From Bacteroides intestinalis (GTDB lineage Bacteria > Bacteroidota > Bacteroidia > Bacteroidales > Bacteroidaceae), in NCBI RefSeq assembly GCF_003464595.1, contig NZ_QRZF01000007.1:186001-250000 (forward strand): a stretch of DNA of 64,000 bases. The letters run 5' to 3'. Each line of letters starts with the position of its first letter. Position 1 is the first letter of the stretch. Shown here in pieces: positions 61,215-64,000 of the stretch. A program made the translations under genes and the position numbers. The notes under the pieces were generated by a model. It saw nothing but the letters and a program-made list of their open reading frames with translations, was not told the DNA's origin and did not search any database.

Positions 61215-64000
61215 ATGGATAATAGACCTACCATAGCCGAAGTACAAGAATGGGTACTGAAGCTACACAACACGTGTGAGCAAACCATCACAAACGAAGA
61301 GCGCAAAGAACAGCACAAGTATGCCGTCATGGTGCAACGCCCGCAGGACAAGAAGTTCCTGGTGAAAATGCTGGATGAATCTTCGCAGATACGTGATCGC
61401 AAAAAACTTGCCGCCCGCATTAAGACTCTGATAGACCGCTATGGAGTACCTGAATTCCTGAACAAGCGGGATACTTTCCTCTTTAAAATGTACCAAGCCT
61501 TCGGACATCATTTCGATTTCATCGCCATACCTATTATAAAGAAACGCTTACGCATGGATACATCTAAAGTTATCCTTGATGAAGCGCGTCCCAAGTTAAC
61601 CCGACACCTGTCCGAACGTGCACAGCAAAAGGTTGGACAAAATGTGAACCTACTGGGTGAAGTCGTTTTAGGCAATGGGGAAGCAGATCACCGTTACCAT
61701 CATTACCTGGAAGCATTGGAAGCTCCGGATATTAACTATATCTCCGTAAAGATATCCGGCATCTATGCCCAGACGCATGCTTTGAATTATGAAGAGAGTT
61801 TCCCGGAACTGGTGAAACGCATGTCTGCTCTTTACCAAAAAGCAATAGACTTCCCGCATACAGATGAAAACGGAGTGAAACGCGCGAAGTTTGTCAATCT
61901 GGATATGGAAGAATATAAAGATTCACACTTTACTTTACGCCTGTTTAAAACTGTACTAAGCAAACCGGAATTCAAAGACTATTCAGCCGGTATCGTTGTA
62001 CAAGCTTATCTGCCCGATGCTTATGATTTCCAGACGGAATTGCTGGAATTTGCAAATGCACGCGTGGCTGAGGGAGGTGCACCACTCAAAATGCGCCTTG
62101 TAAAAGGTTGCAATCTGGAAATGGAAACCGTGATTTCTTCCTTGCGCGGCTGGCCCAACCCCATACTTTCCACAAAAACGGAAGTAGATGCAAACTACCT
62201 GCATATTCTGGAACGCGCCCTGCTGCCCGAAAATGCAAAAGCGTTGCACATCGGAGTGGCTTCGCATAACCTGTTCACAATAGCCTACGCTTACCTGTTG
62301 AGCCAGAAAAACAACAGTTCAGAGTATATGACATTTGAGATGTTGGAAGGTATGGCCGACCATGTATGGCGTGCACAGTCGCAACTGGGTAATCACATCA
62401 TACTATATGCACCGGTAGTGAAAGATGAACACTTCCTGAATGCAGTCTCTTATCTGGTGCGCCGCATGGACGAAAATACAGCTCCGGATAACTTCCTCAC
62501 TCATTCATTCAATCTGAAACCGGGAACCGACACCTGGAATTTCCTGCAAAAGCAGTTTGAAGAAGCATATCACAAGAAAGATAGCGTTTCGCATACTCCT
62601 ACGCGCACGCAGAACAGGCTTTTACCGTATTCTCCCGTCCCCCCATCCGACGTGATGAAAAACGAACCGGATACGGATTTTGATCTGCCTCAAAACCAGG
62701 AATGGGTACGAAAGATCTTTGCCAAATGGAAAAAGTCTTCCGCCGATACTCCGGAAATCATTCCTCTGCAAATAGGAACCGAAGACATCATCTGTGAAAA
62801 ACGCCATAAGTACATGGACCGCTGCCAGAATGATGAAGTATGTATTTGCGAAATGTCGCAAGCCAATACGGAACAAATAAAGCAAATCATCGGCATTGCA
62901 GAGAAAGATCCCGCAGGCTGGCGGAACACGACCTTAGAGGAACGTCATAGAATCATGTTCGAAGCAGCCAATCGCCTGGGTGATATGCGCGGAGACCTGA
63001 TAGGCAGCATGTGTGCTGTAACAGGTAAAACAGTGGTAGAAGGAGATGTAGAGGTATCCGAAGGTATCGACTACGCCCGCTTCTATACCACAACAATGAA
63101 AAAGTTCGCCGCACTACATGATGTGGACATTACCTCCAAAGGAACAATCCTCGTCATTTCGCCGTGGAACTTCCCATGTGCCATTCCTATCGGCGGCATT
63201 GTAGCCGGATTGGCCGGTGGCAATACCGTGATACTGAAACCCGCAACAGTAGCCGCTCCCGTAGCATGGCTATTTGCCAAGGCTTTCTGGGATGCAGGAG
63301 TGCCCAAAGAAGCATTGCAAGTCATTATAACCGACCGTGAAGCACTGAAAGAACTGACCACTGCTTCGGCTATCAAGCATATCATCCTGACAGGTGGTAC
63401 GGATACAGCCCAAAGCATTGCACGTACCAACCCGTCTACCCCACTTTCTGCCGAAACCGGTGGAAAAAATGCTATTATCCTTACAGCCTCGGGCGACCGT
63501 GATCATGCCATTATGAATATCGTTGCTTCTGCTTTCGGAAATGCCGGACAAAAGTGCTCAGCATGTTCCCTACTGCTTGTAGAACGCTCTGTATACGAAG
63601 ACAAGAACTTCCAGGATAAGCTGAAGGATGCCGCCACCAGTATGAAAGTAGGCAGTGTATGGGAAGCCGGTAACGTAGTAGGCCCCATGATTACCAACCG
63701 GAACGACAAGTTATTGCAAGCCCTTACACTGGAACCCGGCGAGTCCTGGCTGGTTCCACCTAAGTTTATCGACGAGAAGCAATACATCCTCGCCCCTACC
63801 GTGAAGTGGGGAGTAAAACCGGGCAGTTATTCATTCCGCACAGAATTGTTCGGTCCCATGTTAAGTGTGGCTTGTATTGACAATCTTCAACAGGGAATAG
63901 AGTTGGTGAACAGCCTGGACTACGGTTTGACTTCCGGTCTGCAAAGCCTGGATGAAAACGAACAAAAACTCTGGAAGGACTCCATTCTGGCAGGTAATCT
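61215..64000 (+). CDS. putA: Bifunctional proline dehydrogenase / L-glutamate gamma-semialdehyde dehydrogenase, 3' end cut by window edge
   Basis: 928 codons are visible from ATG 61215 (TAG in frame just upstream at 61209 fixes the start). The N-terminal half is a proline dehydrogenase barrel (about 80-480; VNLLGEVVLGNGEA, YISVKISGIY, VNLDMEEYKDSHFT, MRLVKGCNLEMET, HIGVASHNLF). The second half is an aldehyde dehydrogenase (about 550 on; ILVISPWNFPCAIPIGGIVAGLAGGNTVILKPA, LTGGTDTA, SAETGGKN with the general-base Glu, and GQKCSACS with catalytic Cys781). It oxidises proline to glutamate with FAD then NAD. No N-terminal DNA-binding domain of the E. coli PutA type is present, so it does not regulate itself. 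Confidence 0.95.
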   Translation, partial: MDNRPTIAEVQEWVLKLHNTCEQTITNEERKEQHKYAVMVQRPQDKKFLVKMLDESSQIRDRKKLAARIKTLIDRYGVPEFLNKRDTFLFKMYQAFGHHFDFIAIPIIKKRLRMDTSKVILDEARPKLTRHLSERAQQKVGQNVNLLGEVVLGNGEADHRYHHYLEALEAPDINYISVKISGIYAQTHALNYEESFPELVKRMSALYQKAIDFPHTDENGVKRAKFVNLDMEEYKDSHFTLRLFKTVLSKPEFKDYSAGIVVQAYLPDAYDFQTELLEFANARVAEGGAPLKMRLVKGCNLEMETVISSLRGWPNPILSTKTEVDANYLHILERALLPENAKALHIGVASHNLFTIAYAYLLSQKNNSSEYMTFEMLEGMADHVWRAQSQLGNHIILYAPVVKDEHFLNAVSYLVRRMDENTAPDNFLTHSFNLKPGTDTWNFLQKQFEEAYHKKDSVSHTPTRTQNRLLPYSPVPPSDVMKNEPDTDFDLPQNQEWVRKIFAKWKKSSADTPEIIPLQIGTEDIICEKRHKYMDRCQNDEVCICEMSQANTEQIKQIIGIAEKDPAGWRNTTLEERHRIMFEAANRLGDMRGDLIGSMCAVTGKTVVEGDVEVSEGIDYARFYTTTMKKFAALHDVDITSKGTILVISPWNFPCAIPIGGIVAGLAGGNTVILKPATVAAPVAWLFAKAFWDAGVPKEALQVIITDREALKELTTASAIKHIILTGGTDTAQSIARTNPSTPLSAETGGKNAIILTASGDRDHAIMNIVASAFGNAGQKCSACSLLLVERSVYEDKNFQDKLKDAATSMKVGSVWEAGNVVGPMITNRNDKLLQALTLEPGESWLVPPKFIDEKQYILAPTVKWGVKPGSYSFRTELFGPMLSVACIDNLQQGIELVNSLDYGLTSGLQSLDENEQKLWKDSILAGN

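Overview
The window looks like a chromosomal segment of a gut Bacteroides species. It holds two SusC/SusD polysaccharide-utilisation loci (PULs), many lipoproteins, promoters of the Bacteroides TTTG-N19-TAnnTTTG type, few Shine-Dalgarno sequences, an HU protein, a fused SecDF and a KorAB 2-oxoacid:ferredoxin oxidoreductase. The species cannot be fixed from the sequence alone.

Layout. 1-12.5 kb (minus strand): a PUL made of a membrane-anchored LuxR-type regulator, a GH3 beta-glucosidase, SusC, SusD, a LamG-fold lipoprotein and a GH144-type enzyme cut by the left edge. GH144 plus GH3 points to beta-1,2-glucan (sophorose-type) as substrate. 12.6-15.4 kb: S41 protease and PfkB sugar/nucleoside kinase. 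15.45-15.65 kb: two identical tRNA-Asn genes and a terminator. 15.7-18.2 kb (minus): compact operon of lipoprotein, DnaQ-type exonuclease, inositol-monophosphatase family protein and ComF.

18.6-31.1 kb (plus): a second PUL with ECF sigma, FecR anti-sigma, STN-type SusC, SusD, a clan-D (GH36-like) glycosidase and two Ser-type sulfatases. The sigma/anti-sigma/STN set is the trans-envelope signalling design common in host-glycan PULs; the substrate is probably a sulfated glycan with alpha-linked galactose-like sugars (inference). 31.2-33.7 kb is a gene-poor scar: an orphan IS66 TnpB-like gene behind a consensus promoter, broken coding remnants, and several dyad arrays. It ends at a Schlafen/AlbA_2-type protein with six 12-bp in-frame repeats.

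35.4-43.4 kb: NUDIX hydrolase, a large TPR protein paired with a plug-less outer-membrane barrel, and topA. 43.4-48.8 kb: argS (minus), a large imperfect palindrome, a CsgG-family protein and a neighbour sharing its FlgT-C-like N-terminal domain, then HU (minus). 49-57 kb: two overlapping rhomboid protease genes, an endonuclease/exonuclease/phosphatase protein, an M3 peptidase, secDF and tRNA-Arg(CCT). 57.6-64 kb: korA-korB, a pseudogene scrap of a DUF4143 ATPase, and a bifunctional proline-catabolic enzyme cut by the right edge.

The most unusual signal is three unrelated-sequence intergenic arrays (32420, 33217 and 60795) that share an exact 22-bp period and dyad-type units. Other points are the shared N-terminal domain of the CsgG pair, the imperfect palindrome at 45367-45475, and the orphan TnpB gene.
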